Shown here: in pieces, positions 1 to 8,540 of the stretch
Position numbering within the stretch: the first letter of the stretch is position 1
Layout: the number at the start of each line of letters is the position of its first letter
NCBI RefSeq assembly: GCF_001421355.1
Contig: NZ_LMKC01000001.1
Span: 124,001-188,000, forward strand
Source of the DNA: Sphingomonas sp. Leaf9
GTDB lineage: Bacteria; Pseudomonadota; Alphaproteobacteria; Sphingomonadales; Sphingomonadaceae
Direction of reading: 5' to 3'
Length of the DNA stretch: 64,000 nucleotides
Position numbers and translations under genes: made by a program
The notes under the pieces: generated by a model
The model's input: the letters and a program-made list of their open reading frames with translations, nothing else
What the model was told of the DNA's origin: nothing
Databases searched by the model: none

Positions 1-1904
1 ATGTCCACCGCATCGTCGATGGCATAGGCCAGTTCGACCATGCCATCGGTCAGCCGCAGGACCGTCGTCACCCGGTCGACCGCATCGTCCGCGGTGGCCA
101 CCACCGGCAGCACCCGCCCGTCGATTGCCAGCCAGATGCGCCCGGTGCTGCGTTGCAGGCTGCCGGCGCGAATCCGCTCGATCCGGTCGATCACCCCCAG
201 CGGGATCACCCGCCGCCGCCCGTCGAGGTCGTCGAACAGCAGCGCGGCGATGCCCGGTTCCTCGACCGCTTCCGCCTCTGCCGCCAGTTCGCGGTCCATC
301 GCATCGGCGAAGGTCAGCCCGGCGGCATGCGCCACCCCGGCGCAATCGAGCATCAGCATCGGCTGTCCGGTATCGGGCAGCGTCTGTCCGGCGAACAGCC
401 CGGTCGCCATCACCGCCGGTGCGGCGGGCTTCACCACCAGTTCCTCGGTATCCAGCACCTCGTCGACCGCGACCGCAAAATCGCCCGCGCCGATGCCGAC
501 CACGACCATCATCTTGCCCGCCGCATCGGGGCGCGGTTCGACGCCCAGCACCGCGCACAGGTCGACCACCGGCAGCCGCCGATCGCGAATCTGCGCGATG
601 CGGATATCGCCCAGCTGGTCGATGCGGAAGTTTGCGCCGCGCGCCCGCACGATCTCGCCGATCGTCTGGCGCGAAATGGCGAAGCGATGCTCGCCCGCGC
701 GTACGACGATCGTCGACACGATCGACAGCGTCAGCGGCACCTGCACCGCGATGCGCAGTCCGCGGCCGGGCTTGTTGTCCAGCGTGATCCGCCCGCCGAT
801 CTGGTCGATCGCCGCGCGCACCACGTCCATGCCGACGCCCCGCCCCGAAATCTCGGTTGCGACGTCGCGCGACGACAGCCCCGGCGCGAACACCAGCTCG
901 CATTGCTGGCGCGCGGTCAGCCGCCGCAGCTCCGCCTCGCTGCGCTGCCCGCTGCCCGCCAGCTTCGCGATCAGCCGCTCGGTGTCGATGCCGCGCCCGT
1001 CGTCGATGATCTCGATGACGATCTGGTTGCCCGATTGCCGCGCGGCGACGTGCAGCCGCCCGCTCTCGCGCTTGCCCGCCCGGCGGCGTTCGGCCGGCGG
1101 CTCGATGCCATGGTCGATCGCGTTGCGGACCAGGTGGACCAGCGGGTCGCGCATCACCTCGATCATCTCGCGGTCCAGCTCGACATCGGCGCCGTCGACG
1201 CTCAGCGTCACTGCCTTGCCCACCGCCGCCGCCGTGTCGCGCACGATGCGCGGCAGCGGGGAGAACAGCGTCTCGATCTTCTGCATCCGCGTCCGCGTCA
1301 CCGCGTCGCGCATGTCGGCGACCGACGCCGACAACCGCTCCAGCGCGCCTTCGACCGCCGGATCGAGGTCGAGGTCGCGCAGCCGCCGGATCAGTTCGTT
1401 ACGGACCAGCACCATGTCCGACATGCCGCTCATCATCCGGTCGAGCAGGTCGACGTTCAGCCGGACGCTGCGCAGCGGCGCGCGGCCCTGCGCGATCGCA
1501 GCCGCCGCCAGCGGGGTCATCGCCTGCGCGACGCTTGCGCCCGGTGCCAGCGCGGCGATCAGCTCGTCCTCGCCCTCGTCGGTCAGCGGCAGGCCGGCGT
1601 CGATCGCCTCGACCAGCTCACCGATCCGGTCGATGATCGCCAGCACGGCGTCGACCAGGAACCGGTCGGGCCGCCGCTTGCCGTCGCGCACCTCGCACAG
1701 CGTATCCTCGGCAGCATGGCTGAGGCGCAGCAGGCGCGGCAGGTCGAGGAAGCCGCAGCTGCCCTTCACCGTGTGGACGAAGCGGAAAATGGCATCCAGC
1801 CGGGCGCGATCGTCGGGCGCGGCCTCCCACGCGACGACCTCCGTCGACAACGCCTCCAGCGTCTCGCGCGTCTCCGCAATGAATTCCTGTAACAGATCGT
1901 CCAT
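1..1904 (-). CDS. cheA: Chemotaxis histidine kinase CheA (C-terminus beyond window)
   Basis: Cytoplasmic CheA kinase that couples chemoreceptor arrays to CheY phosphorylation. Reading the minus strand from the ATG at 1904 gives an N-terminal Hpt domain with HTVKGSCGF (phospho-accepting His44), then a dimerisation helix pair, then an HATPase with N box HLVRNAIDHGIE and G boxes DDGRGI and GRGVGMDVV. A CheW-like P5 domain follows, and a second CheW-like stretch (around residues 550-630) runs to the window edge. No P2 domain is obvious between Hpt and dimerisation domain. About 634 codons are visible with no stop. It lies about 97 bp downstream of chpT, with a CtrA-box-like motif in the gap. The large plus-strand open frames over this region are shadows. 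Confidence 0.93.
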   Translation of the reverse strand, partial: MDDLLQEFIAETRETLEALSTEVVAWEAAPDDRARLDAIFRFVHTVKGSCGFLDLPRLLRLSHAAEDTLCEVRDGKRRPDRFLVDAVLAIIDRIGELVEAIDAGLPLTDEGEDELIAALAPGASVAQAMTPLAAAAIAQGRAPLRSVRLNVDLLDRMMSGMSDMVLVRNELIRRLRDLDLDPAVEGALERLSASVADMRDAVTRTRMQKIETLFSPLPRIVRDTAAAVGKAVTLSVDGADVELDREMIEVMRDPLVHLVRNAIDHGIEPPAERRRAGKRESGRLHVAARQSGNQIVIEIIDDGRGIDTERLIAKLAGSGQRSEAELRRLTARQQCELVFAPGLSSRDVATEISGRGVGMDVVRAAIDQIGGRITLDNKPGRGLRIAVQVPLTLSIVSTIVVRAGEHRFAISRQTIGEIVRARGANFRIDQLGDIRIAQIRDRRLPVVDLCAVLGVEPRPDAAGKMMVVVGIGAGDFAVAVDEVLDTEELVVKPAAPAVMATGLFAGQTLPDTGQPMLMLDCAGVAHAAGLTFADAMDRELAAEAEAVEEPGIAALLFDDLDGRRRVIPLGVIDRIERIRAGSLQRSTGRIWLAIDGRVLPVVATADDAVDRVTTVLRLTDGMVELAYAIDDAVD

Positions 1905-1946
1905 GCGGCCCCGCCCGGTTGTGGCGCGACCATGGGCGGGATCAGG

Positions 1947-1961
1947 TTAAGACGTAGTTAG
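1947..1961. promoter_or_regulatory. Candidate CtrA binding site upstream of cheA
   Basis: The sequence TTAAGACGTAGTTAG fits the CtrA consensus TTAA-N7-TTAA with one mismatch in the second half. It lies 43-57 bp upstream of the cheA start, in the only gap between chpT and cheA. CtrA controls motility and chemotaxis genes in many alphaproteobacteria, and TTAA is rare in DNA this rich in G+C. Functional binding is inference. Confidence 0.45.
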
Positions 1962-2001
1962 TGCGGGAAAGGGATCGCGCTCCCCTCCACCGCCACGAAC
2001 G

Positions 2002-2640
2002 TCACCCCGTGACCAGCGACGCCCCGAACAGCAGCACCGGCGAATCCACCGGCGACACCTGCAACGTGCCGCCGCTCTGTTCGACCAGCTCGCGCGCAAG
2101 GCAGGCGGCGGCGGCGCGTGGCGTCATCATCGCGGCATCGCCCAGCAACGCACCACGCAATTCGGCGTCCAGCACGATGCGCAGGCCATCGGCCCGCACC
2201 GCGATATCGATGCCGTTCGCCGTCCGCTCCGCCCCGATGTCCAGCTGCCCGCCGCGCACCAGCGCGTCGCCCGCGATCAGCGCGAGGTTCAGCAGCACCT
2301 TCACCGCCGGCTTCGGCAGCGACGGCGCATCGACCATCCAGCCGAGCTGTACCCGGTGGTTGTCGCCGAACAGCCCTTCCAATGCGGCGCGGGCTTCGCG
2401 CGTATCGATCGAATCGCCCAGGCCACCCGACGCACCGAACGCCAGGCGAAAGAATTTCAGCTTGTTGGCCGAAGCCCGCGCGCTGTCCGCCAGCAGTTCG
2501 AGGCAGCGGGCGCGCATGTCCGGATCATGTTCGTCGGCCAGCAGCTCCAGCCCGTTGTTGAGCGCACCCACGGGGCTGAGCAGGTCATGGCACAATCGCG
2601 AACACAGCAGGCTGGCGAAATCGGCTGGGCTGATGTTCAA
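2002..2640 (-). CDS. chpT: Histidine phosphotransferase ChpT
   Basis: Cytoplasmic phosphotransferase that in alphaproteobacteria relays phosphate from CckA to CtrA and CpdR. The 212-residue protein has a DHp-like helix with RLCHDLLSPVGALNNGLELL (putative phospho-His18). It then has a degenerate ATPase-like domain without recognisable N or G boxes, as expected for ChpT. Its ATG overlaps the stop of the upstream JAMM gene by 4 bases (ATGA), so the two are probably translationally coupled; cheA lies downstream on the same strand. The family call rests on the HDLxSPxGAxxNGLELL signature and length. Confidence 0.88.
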   Translation of the reverse strand: MNISPADFASLLCSRLCHDLLSPVGALNNGLELLADEHDPDMRARCLELLADSARASANKLKFFRLAFGASGGLGDSIDTREARAALEGLFGDNHRVQLGWMVDAPSLPKPAVKVLLNLALIAGDALVRGGQLDIGAERTANGIDIAVRADGLRIVLDAELRGALLGDAAMMTPRAAAACLARELVEQSGGTLQVSPVDSPVLLFGASLVTG

Positions 2641-3131
2641 TGCGACGACCCTTGTGCTTTGGCGAACGTCATCGTCCGCCCGGCCCCGTCCATGTGCACC
2701 GCTTCGCAGTTTTTTTCAACGTGGCCACCGGTGGATACCGCGAAGGCGACCGGATCGAACCGGCCGTACCGTGCGCCATTGGCGACCGCCCGCCACAGCC
2801 GCGCGGTCCCGCCGCCCATGATCAGCCACAACATCCCGTCCGCCGCCGCCTGCGCCGCATCGGTCAGCGACGGGTCGGCGCTGCCCGAGGGATGCGAATG
2901 ATACCAGCCGAGCACCGCAGCCCCGCCCCGCCGGGCATCACGCAGCGCGCCGAACAGCACCGCCGGGTCGATTTCGAAATACCGCGCCGGATCGGCCGCG
3001 ACATTTCCCGCCGGTTCCGCCACGGCGATGTGCCCATCCGTTCCCCGCAGGATGCCGCATATCTCGACCGGATTTTCGTTGGCGTCCCGTAACAGTCGCT
3101 GCAGCAGATCGCTTGAAAATTTCGGTTCCAT
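2637..3131 (-). CDS. JAMM/MPN-domain (Mov34/PAD-1) metalloprotease-like protein
   Basis: Bacterial JAMM proteins are zinc hydrolases that cut isopeptide or peptide bonds; the substrate here is unknown. The complete JAMM signature is visible: an upstream glutamate in VEICGILRG, then HSHPSGSADPSLTD, which satisfies H-x-H-x7-S-x2-D exactly. The protein is about 164 residues, a stand-alone MPN domain. The ATG at 3131 is preferred to the one at 3137 because GGAG abuts the first ATG but sits about 6 nt from the second. It precedes and overlaps chpT by 4 bases. rluD starts divergently only 16 bp away. Confidence 0.88.
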   Translation of the reverse strand: MEPKFSSDLLQRLLRDANENPVEICGILRGTDGHIAVAEPAGNVAADPARYFEIDPAVLFGALRDARRGGAAVLGWYHSHPSGSADPSLTDAAQAAADGMLWLIMGGGTARLWRAVANGARYGRFDPVAFAVSTGGHVEKNCEAVHMDGAGRTMTFAKAQGSSH

Positions 3132-3147
3132 CGCCATCTCCTACCCA

Positions 3148-4101
3148 ATGGACCGGGGGGTTTCCACGATCGAGGCGCGCATCACCGACGCGGCGCACGG
3201 GCAACGGATCGACAAGGCATTGGCCGATGTCGTCGCCGACCTGTCGCGCGAACGGATCAAGGCGCTGATGGCCGCCGGCCATGTCCACAGCGCCGATGGT
3301 CCGGTGGCGGACGGCAAGCGGAAAGTCGCCGCCGGACAGGTCTTCACCATCACCCTGCCCGCCGCCGTGCCACTGGATAATATCGCGCAGGATATTCCGC
3401 TGGTCGTCGCCTATGAGGACGAGCACCTGATCGTCGTCGACAAGCCCGCCGGTCTGGTCGTCCACCCGGCCGCCGGCAATCTGGACGGGACGCTGGTCAA
3501 CGCGCTGCTCCACCACTGCGCGGGCAAGCTGTCGGGGATCGGCGGCGTCGCGCGGCCGGGCATCGTCCACCGCATCGACAAGGATACGTCGGGCCTGCTG
3601 GTCGTCGCCAAGAACGACGTGACGCACGAAGGGCTGGCGCGGCAGTTCAAGGATCACAGCATCGACCGGCGCTATCTGGCGATCGCGGCGGGCCGGGTGT
3701 TAACTTCGACAGGTATGATCGACGCCCCGCTGGCGCGATCCCCCAATGATCGCAAGAAGATGGCGATCGTCCACAGCCCCACCGCTAAACATGCGGTGAC
3801 CCACTTTCGCAAACTTCGGCAGCTGAACGGCGCATCGCTGATCGAATGCCGGCTGGAAACCGGGCGCACCCATCAGGTGCGGGTGCACATGGCGTCGATC
3901 GGCCACCCGCTGCTGGGCGATCCGGTCTATGCCGGACGGCGACCGGCATTGAAGGCGCAATTGGAAACGCTCGATTTCGCCCGACAGGCATTGCACGCCG
4001 CCCATCTGGGGTTCATCCATCCGGTCACAAAAAACGCTTTGTCGTTCGATAGTGACCTTCCGGCAGACATGCAGGAACTGTTGGACCATCTTCACGTATA
4101 G
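3148..4101 (+). CDS. rluD: RluA/RluD-family 23S rRNA pseudouridine synthase
   Basis: Converts uridines of 23S rRNA to pseudouridine; RluD acts on helix 69. The 317-residue protein has an N-terminal S4-like RNA-binding region (LSRERIKALMAAGHV), then the catalytic motif GIVHRIDKDTSGLLVVAK with its Asp nucleophile, and a later RTHQVRVHMASIGHPLLGD motif. All are typical of full-length RluD, though RluC-like family members share them. The ATG at 3148 gives the usual N-terminus; an in-frame extension back to 3028 would run into the divergent JAMM gene. rpoH follows after about 55 bp. Confidence 0.9.
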   Translation: MDRGVSTIEARITDAAHGQRIDKALADVVADLSRERIKALMAAGHVHSADGPVADGKRKVAAGQVFTITLPAAVPLDNIAQDIPLVVAYEDEHLIVVDKPAGLVVHPAAGNLDGTLVNALLHHCAGKLSGIGGVARPGIVHRIDKDTSGLLVVAKNDVTHEGLARQFKDHSIDRRYLAIAAGRVLTSTGMIDAPLARSPNDRKKMAIVHSPTAKHAVTHFRKLRQLNGASLIECRLETGRTHQVRVHMASIGHPLLGDPVYAGRRPALKAQLETLDFARQALHAAHLGFIHPVTKNALSFDSDLPADMQELLDHLHV

Positions 4102-4156
4102 GTTTCGGCGATTCCGCACTGCGGCGTCGCTACAAGGACAAAGGGAGTTTCACGCG

Positions 4157-5062
4157 ATGGCAACTGGCAGCAACGTCCCGGCGACGATCCCGGCGCTTGG
4201 CGGCGAGGCGAGCCTCAACCGCTATCTCTCGGAAATCCGCAAGTTCCCGATCCTTGCGCCCGAGCAGGAATATATGCTCGCCAAGCGGTTTCAGGAACAT
4301 GGCGATCCGGAAGCGGCAGCCCAGCTCGTCACCTCGCACCTGCGCCTCGTCGCAAAGATCGCCATGGGCTATCGCGGCTATGGCCTGCCGGTCAGCGAAC
4401 TGATTTCCGAAGGGAATATCGGGCTGATGCAGGGGGTGAAGAAATTCGAACCCGATCGCGGTTTCCGCCTCGCGACCTACGCGATGTGGTGGATTCGCGC
4501 CTCGATCCAGGAATTCATCCTGCGGTCGTGGTCCCTCGTGAAGATGGGCACCACGGCGGCGCAGAAGAAGCTGTTCTTCAACCTGCGCCGGATGAAGTCG
4601 AAGCTCGACGCGTTCGAGGATGGCGACCTCTCACCCGAACATCTCGCCAAGATCGCGACCGACCTCGGCGTGACCGAGGACGAGGTGACGTCGATGAACC
4701 GCCGCATGGCGATGGGCGGCGACACGTCGCTCAACGTCCCGATGCGCGAGGATGGCGAGAGCCAGTGGCAGGACTGGCTGGCCGATGACAGCCCCTTGCA
4801 GGACTCGGTCGTCGCCGAGGCGCAGGAAGCCGATGTCCGCCACGGCATGCTGGTCGAGGCGATGGACGACCTCAACGACCGTGAAAAGCACATCCTGACC
4901 GAACGCCGCCTGACCGACGATCCCAAGACGCTGGAAGAGCTGAGCCAGGTCTACGGCGTCAGCCGCGAACGCGTCCGCCAGATCGAGGTGCGCGCGTTCG
5001 AAAAGCTGCAAAAGGCAATGATGCGCCTCGCCGGCGACCGCCGGATGCTCGCGGCGGTGTAA
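4157..5062 (+). CDS. rpoH: RNA polymerase heat-shock sigma factor RpoH (sigma-32)
   Basis: Directs RNA polymerase to heat-shock promoters. The 301-residue protein carries region 2 (LRLVAKIAMGYRGYGLPVSE and ATYAMWWIRASIQEFILRSW), the RpoH box QKKLFFNLR, and region 4 (LEELSQVYGVSRERVRQIEV). The RpoH box separates it from RpoD and RpoS. The ATG at 4157 follows AAGGGAG at good distance; the longer open frame starting inside rluD is not needed. The CTTG promoter in front of hsp20 at 34.4 kb is a plausible target. Confidence 0.95.
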   Translation: MATGSNVPATIPALGGEASLNRYLSEIRKFPILAPEQEYMLAKRFQEHGDPEAAAQLVTSHLRLVAKIAMGYRGYGLPVSELISEGNIGLMQGVKKFEPDRGFRLATYAMWWIRASIQEFILRSWSLVKMGTTAAQKKLFFNLRRMKSKLDAFEDGDLSPEHLAKIATDLGVTEDEVTSMNRRMAMGGDTSLNVPMREDGESQWQDWLADDSPLQDSVVAEAQEADVRHGMLVEAMDDLNDREKHILTERRLTDDPKTLEELSQVYGVSRERVRQIEVRAFEKLQKAMMRLAGDRRMLAAV

Positions 5063-5068
5063 GCTGAA

Positions 5069-5095
5069 GGGGTGGCGGGCCAAACCCGCCGCCCC
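5069..5095. terminator. Strong hairpin after rpoH, no U-tract
   Basis: GGGGTGGCGGG pairs with CCCGCCGCCCC across a 5-nt loop, starting 6 bp after the rpoH stop. No T run follows, so it may be a weak terminator or an mRNA 3'-end stabiliser. Confidence 0.5.
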
Positions 5096-5120
5096 GCTCC
5101 GTCATCCCCACCGCCCCTTC

Positions 5121-5147
5121 GTTATCCCGGCGAAGGCCGGGATCCAT
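5121..5147. repeat. REP-like palindrome (single copy)
   Basis: ATCCCGGC and GCCGGGAT form an 8-bp stem around GAAG, followed by CCATAAC. It belongs to the same broad family as the paired GC-rich palindromes at 6.1, 18.6, 31.4 and 43.9 kb, but here only one copy is seen, between rpoH and mtgA. Confidence 0.6.
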
Positions 5148-5227
5148 AACCCATGTCGCCCACGGCTCCTGCAACAACGCCAGTTGCCACCTTGCCCTTC
5201 CCCGCTTGCTACCGCTAGCGAGCTTCC

Positions 5228-5956
5228 ATGCCCGCCCGCTCCGCATCCCGCCCAAAGTCCACCGCTAACCACAGCAACTGGGGCCGCCGCCTTACCGGCT
5301 GGGCCATCAAACTCGTCCTCGGCTTCGTAATCCTCTCGGTCCTCTGGGTCCTGATCCTGCGCTTCGTCCCCCCGCCGATCACCATCACCATGCTGGGCGA
5401 CGTGCCGACCGGCCACGGCGTCACCAAATCGTGGCGCCCGCTGTCGAAGATCGACCCCGACATGCCCCGCGCGGTCATCGCCGGCGAAGACAGCCGCTTC
5501 TGCGCGCATAACGGCTTCGACTATCTCGCCATCGCCAACGCCGCCCGCCGCAATGCCGAAGGGGGCCGCATCCGCGGCGGATCGACCATCAGCCAGCAGA
5601 CCGCAAAGAACGTCTTTCTGTGGCAGGGCGGCGGCTTTTTCCGCAAGGCCATGGAAGCCTATTTCACCGTCCTGATCGAAGCGATGTGGGGCAAACGGCG
5701 GATCATGGAAGTCTATCTCAACGTCGCCGAGACCGGCATCGGCACCTACGGCGTGGAGGCCGGCACCCGCCGCTATTTCAAGCACGGCGCCGACAAGATG
5801 GGCGCACGCGAAGCGGCCCAGATCGCCGCCGTCCTGCCGTTACCCAAGAAGCGCGCCGGCATCGCGCCGACCGGCTTCACCCGCCGCTACGCCCGCACGA
5901 TCGAACGCCGCATCGGGATCGTGCAGCGCGAGCGGCTGGACAACTGCCTGAAATAA
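5228..5956 (+). CDS. mtgA: Monofunctional peptidoglycan glycosyltransferase MtgA
   Basis: GT51 enzyme that polymerises lipid II into glycan strands at the outer face of the inner membrane. The 242-residue protein has one N-terminal membrane anchor (LVLGFVILSVLWVLILRFV, about residues 30-50). The GT51 motifs follow: EDSRFCAHNGFD with the catalytic Glu, GGSTISQQTAKN, and KRRIMEVYLNVAE with the second Glu. There is no transpeptidase domain, which fits MtgA rather than a class A PBP. The start at 5228 is the first ATG after the rpoH-mtgA gap. Confidence 0.95.
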   Translation: MPARSASRPKSTANHSNWGRRLTGWAIKLVLGFVILSVLWVLILRFVPPPITITMLGDVPTGHGVTKSWRPLSKIDPDMPRAVIAGEDSRFCAHNGFDYLAIANAARRNAEGGRIRGGSTISQQTAKNVFLWQGGGFFRKAMEAYFTVLIEAMWGKRRIMEVYLNVAETGIGTYGVEAGTRRYFKHGADKMGAREAAQIAAVLPLPKKRAGIAPTGFTRRYARTIERRIGIVQRERLDNCLK

Positions 5957-6010
5957 CCGCCGTCCGTCTCCCGGCGAAGAGATGGCACTGACCGCCCGCC
6001 ATAACAGATC

Positions 6011-6176
6011 ACCCCAACCTACGCGGGGGTGACGCCAGTTCCGAGGGCCGATCGACATCTAACGATCATTCTGGATTTCTCGTCATTCCCGCGCAGGCGG
6101 GGATCCATAAACGCTGACGTTTCGGCAGGATTGGCGACGCTGGCGCATATGGACTCCCGCCTACGCGGGAGTGACG
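6011..6176. repeat. Cluster of REP-like palindromes in inverted pair (BIME-like)
   Basis: After mtgA lie three related palindromes: a partial copy at about 6011-6034, a full copy at 6081-6108 (CCCGCGCAGGCGGGG core) and an inverted copy at 6149-6176 (CCCGCCTACGCGGG core). The last two are near reverse complements, separated by about 40 bp, and end in CGTCATT and GTGACG. The 290-bp gap between mtgA and the small membrane gene holds nothing else that I can see. Confidence 0.75.
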
Positions 6177-6247
6177 AGGGGGAATCGAGTAACCGCTCCC
6201 CATCAAGTGAACGGGAGGTCGATCGGTCCGAAGATGACGAGATCAGG

Positions 6248-6496
6248 TTACTTCGTCGCCCGCTCCACCGCATCCCCCGCCTTGTCCGCCGCGTCGCCGA
6301 CGCTCTTCGCCGCCGACGTCACCGCGCCGGTCCGCGCATTGTCGTTGTTCGCATTGTTCAGCAGGAAATAGGCCCCGACGATCACCGCGAGCAGGATGGC
6401 AAGGCCAATCAACAGCCCGCCGCCCGATCCGCGCCGCTCGACGATGACCGTCTGCGGTGCGCCATTGGGGTTCGTTTCGATCCGGTCGCGGTCCAT
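6248..6496 (-). CDS. Small single-pass membrane protein, unknown function
   Basis: An 82-residue protein with a polar N-terminus, one clear transmembrane helix (LLIGLAILLAVIVGAYFLL, about residues 28-46) and a soluble C-terminal tail rich in Ala, Asp and Lys (KSVGDAADKAGDAVERATK), probably an amphipathic helix. I do not recognise a named family. The ATG at 6496 follows a GGGAGAGG-type ribosome site. A candidate EcfG promoter with one mismatch lies about 35 nt upstream, which would make it a general-stress protein. It is transcribed in the same direction as, and downstream of, dnaX-ybaB. Confidence 0.7.
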   Translation of the reverse strand: MDRDRIETNPNGAPQTVIVERRGSGGGLLIGLAILLAVIVGAYFLLNNANNDNARTGAVTSAAKSVGDAADKAGDAVERATK

Positions 6497-6530
6497 GGCA
6501 TCCTCTCCCTGTCAGGTTGATATGCCCAAG

Positions 6531-6555
6531 AACCGTCACGTCCGCCGCTTGTTCC
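6531..6555 (-). promoter_or_regulatory. Candidate EcfG (general stress sigma) promoter
   Basis: On the minus strand GGAAC, 16 nt, then GGTT. The EcfG consensus is GGAAC-N16/17-CGTT, so there is one mismatch in the -10 element. It ends about 35 nt before the ATG of the small membrane protein at 6496. Confidence 0.35.
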
Positions 6556-6573
6556 AGCAGCGTTCCAAACCGC

Positions 6574-6897
6574 TCAGAACGGCAGCTTGAACCCCGGCGG
6601 CAGCGGCAGGCCGTTGGTCAGCTTCGACATTTCGGTCGAACTCGCCGCATCCGCCTTCGCCCGCGCATCGTTGAACGCCGCGACGATCAGGTCTTCGAGC
6701 ATCTGCTTCTCGCCCGGCTGCAACAGCGAGTCGTCAATATCGACGCCCAGGATGCGCCCCTTGGCCGACGCGCGGACCTTCACCAGCCCGCCGCCCGATT
6801 GTCCGTCGACCTCGATCGTGTCGAGGTTCGCCTGCGCCTTGGTCAGTTCGTTCTGCACGTTCTGCGCCATGGCCATGATGTCGTCGAGATTCTTCAT
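6574..6897 (-). CDS. ybaB: YbaB/EbfC family nucleoid-associated protein
   Basis: Small DNA-binding protein (107 residues) of the YbaB/EbfC family, dimeric and nucleoid-associated, almost always encoded next to dnaX. The start MKNLDDIMAMAQNVQNELTKAQ, the VDGQSGGGLVKV core and the GFKLPF C-terminus are typical. The ATG at 6897 overlaps the dnaX stop (ATGA), indicating translational coupling. The longer open frame upstream lies inside dnaX and is not the start. Confidence 0.95.
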   Translation of the reverse strand: MKNLDDIMAMAQNVQNELTKAQANLDTIEVDGQSGGGLVKVRASAKGRILGVDIDDSLLQPGEKQMLEDLIVAAFNDARAKADAASSTEMSKLTNGLPLPPGFKLPF

Positions 6898-8540
6898 CGC
6901 GCGATACTCCCGTCGCTGCGTTGCCAATGATCGAGGGTGGCGTCCGGAAACGCCGCCAGTGCCGCCTGTACCAGCGGCGATTTGAGGACCTGTTCGCGTT
7001 CCGATTCCGCCTTGGCCGTTTCCTGTTCGCGCAAGGTCGGTTCCCCCGCACCCTCGCCGATCAGAACGCGCCAATGGCTGCCGGTGATCCCCTTCAGCGC
7101 ATTTTCCAGATCACGCGTGAAGTCGGCGGGCAAGGGCCGCGCCCCGCTCAGCTCGACCAGTTGCGGCTCCAGCCGGATCAGCCGCGCGCAATTGCGAAAC
7201 TGCGCCTCCAGCGAATGCCGCCCATGCTTCGACAGCAGGGTCGCGATCTGCTCGGCCGTCTCGGGCAGCGGATCGGCTACCGCCACCGGCTCGGCGGCAG
7301 GCGCCGGTGCCGGAGTGGCAGGCGCCCCGATCGCCGGCATCTGCCCGGCGGCCAGCTGCTTCGCCAGCGTCCCCGGATCGGGCAGCGACGATGCATGGAC
7401 GATGCGCAGCAACGCCATTTCGCACGCCTCGATCGGCAGCGCCGCGCGCGACACTTCCTCATGGCCCTTGAGCAGCAACTGCCACAGCCGATGCAGCATC
7501 GGGAACGACAGCGCGCTCCATCCATCGAACGCGTCGCGCTCCTCCGCCGACTGGCCCGGACCGCGGTCGCCGCCGACCTTGACGATCGTCACCGCATGCA
7601 CCGTTTCCAGCAGCGTCCGCAGCACCGACGCCGGATCGACGCCCAGATCATATTGCGCCCGCAATGCCTTCAGCGCCCCCGGCGCATCGGCCTTCAGCAA
7701 CAGGTCGAACAGCGTGCGGATCGCGCCCCTATCCGACAAGCCCAGCATTTGCCGAACCGCATCGGCGCGCACGCCTTCACCGTCCAGCCCGCCATGCGCG
7801 ATCGCCTGGTCCAGAATCGACAGCCCGTCGCGCGCCGACCCTTCGGCCGCGCGCGCGATCAGTTGCAGCGCCTCCGGCTCCGCCTCGACGCCCTCGGCTT
7901 CCACGACATGCGCGAAATGCTGGCTGAGCAGATCGGCCGGAATCCGCCGCAGGTCGAACCGCTGGCAACGCGACAGGACCGTCACCGGCACCTTGTGCAC
8001 CTCGGTCGTCGCCAGCAGGAACTTGACGTGCGCGGGCGGCTCTTCCAGCGTCTTCAGCAGCGCATTGAACGCTGGCGTCGACATCATGTGCACTTCGTCG
8101 ATGATGTAGATCTTGAAGCGCGCCGACACCGCGGCATAGCGCACCGCCTCGGTCATTTCGCGCACGCTGTCGACGCCGTTGTTCGACGCGGCGTCGATCT
8201 CGATCACGTCGATATGCCGCCCCTCGGCAATCGCCCGGCACGGCTCGCACACCCCGCACGGATCGATCGTCGGCCCGCCCTGTCCGTCCGGCCCGATACA
8301 GTTCAGCGCCTTGGCGATCAGCCGCGCGGTCGACGTTTTGCCGACCCCGCGCACGCCGGTCAGCAGGAAGGCGTGCGCCAGCCGCCCGCGCTTGATCGCA
8401 TTGCCCAGCGTCGTGACCATCGCATCCTGCCCGATCAGCTGGCTGAACGTCTGCGGCCGATATTTGCGCGCCAGCACGCGGTAGGGCTGCGCGGCGGCAG
8501 GCTGTTCGGGGATGTCGAGGGCGAGGAAGGAGTCGGACAT
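6894..8540 (-). CDS. dnaX: DNA polymerase III subunits gamma/tau (clamp loader)
   Basis: ATPase of the clamp loader that opens the beta clamp and organises the replisome. The 548-residue protein has the Walker A motif GVRGVGKTSTAR (about residue 62), a zinc-module Cys set around DPCGVCEPC, the Walker B DEVHMM and the SRC sensor motif (VLSRCQRFDLRR). A Pro/Ala-rich hinge (around residue 410) and a tau-like C-terminus follow. I see no obvious A-rich slippery sequence for programmed frameshifting, so a shorter gamma form is not predicted. It is coupled to ybaB. Confidence 0.95.
   Translation of the reverse strand: MSDSFLALDIPEQPAAAQPYRVLARKYRPQTFSQLIGQDAMVTTLGNAIKRGRLAHAFLLTGVRGVGKTSTARLIAKALNCIGPDGQGGPTIDPCGVCEPCRAIAEGRHIDVIEIDAASNNGVDSVREMTEAVRYAAVSARFKIYIIDEVHMMSTPAFNALLKTLEEPPAHVKFLLATTEVHKVPVTVLSRCQRFDLRRIPADLLSQHFAHVVEAEGVEAEPEALQLIARAAEGSARDGLSILDQAIAHGGLDGEGVRADAVRQMLGLSDRGAIRTLFDLLLKADAPGALKALRAQYDLGVDPASVLRTLLETVHAVTIVKVGGDRGPGQSAEERDAFDGWSALSFPMLHRLWQLLLKGHEEVSRAALPIEACEMALLRIVHASSLPDPGTLAKQLAAGQMPAIGAPATPAPAPAAEPVAVADPLPETAEQIATLLSKHGRHSLEAQFRNCARLIRLEPQLVELSGARPLPADFTRDLENALKGITGSHWRVLIGEGAGEPTLREQETAKAESEREQVLKSPLVQAALAAFPDATLDHWQRSDGSIAR

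Noticed and set aside
40..1950. Long plus-strand ORFs over cheA
   Set aside because: They are Ser/Arg/Pro-rich reading frames typical of antisense shadows in G+C-rich DNA; the minus frame gives all CheA motifs.
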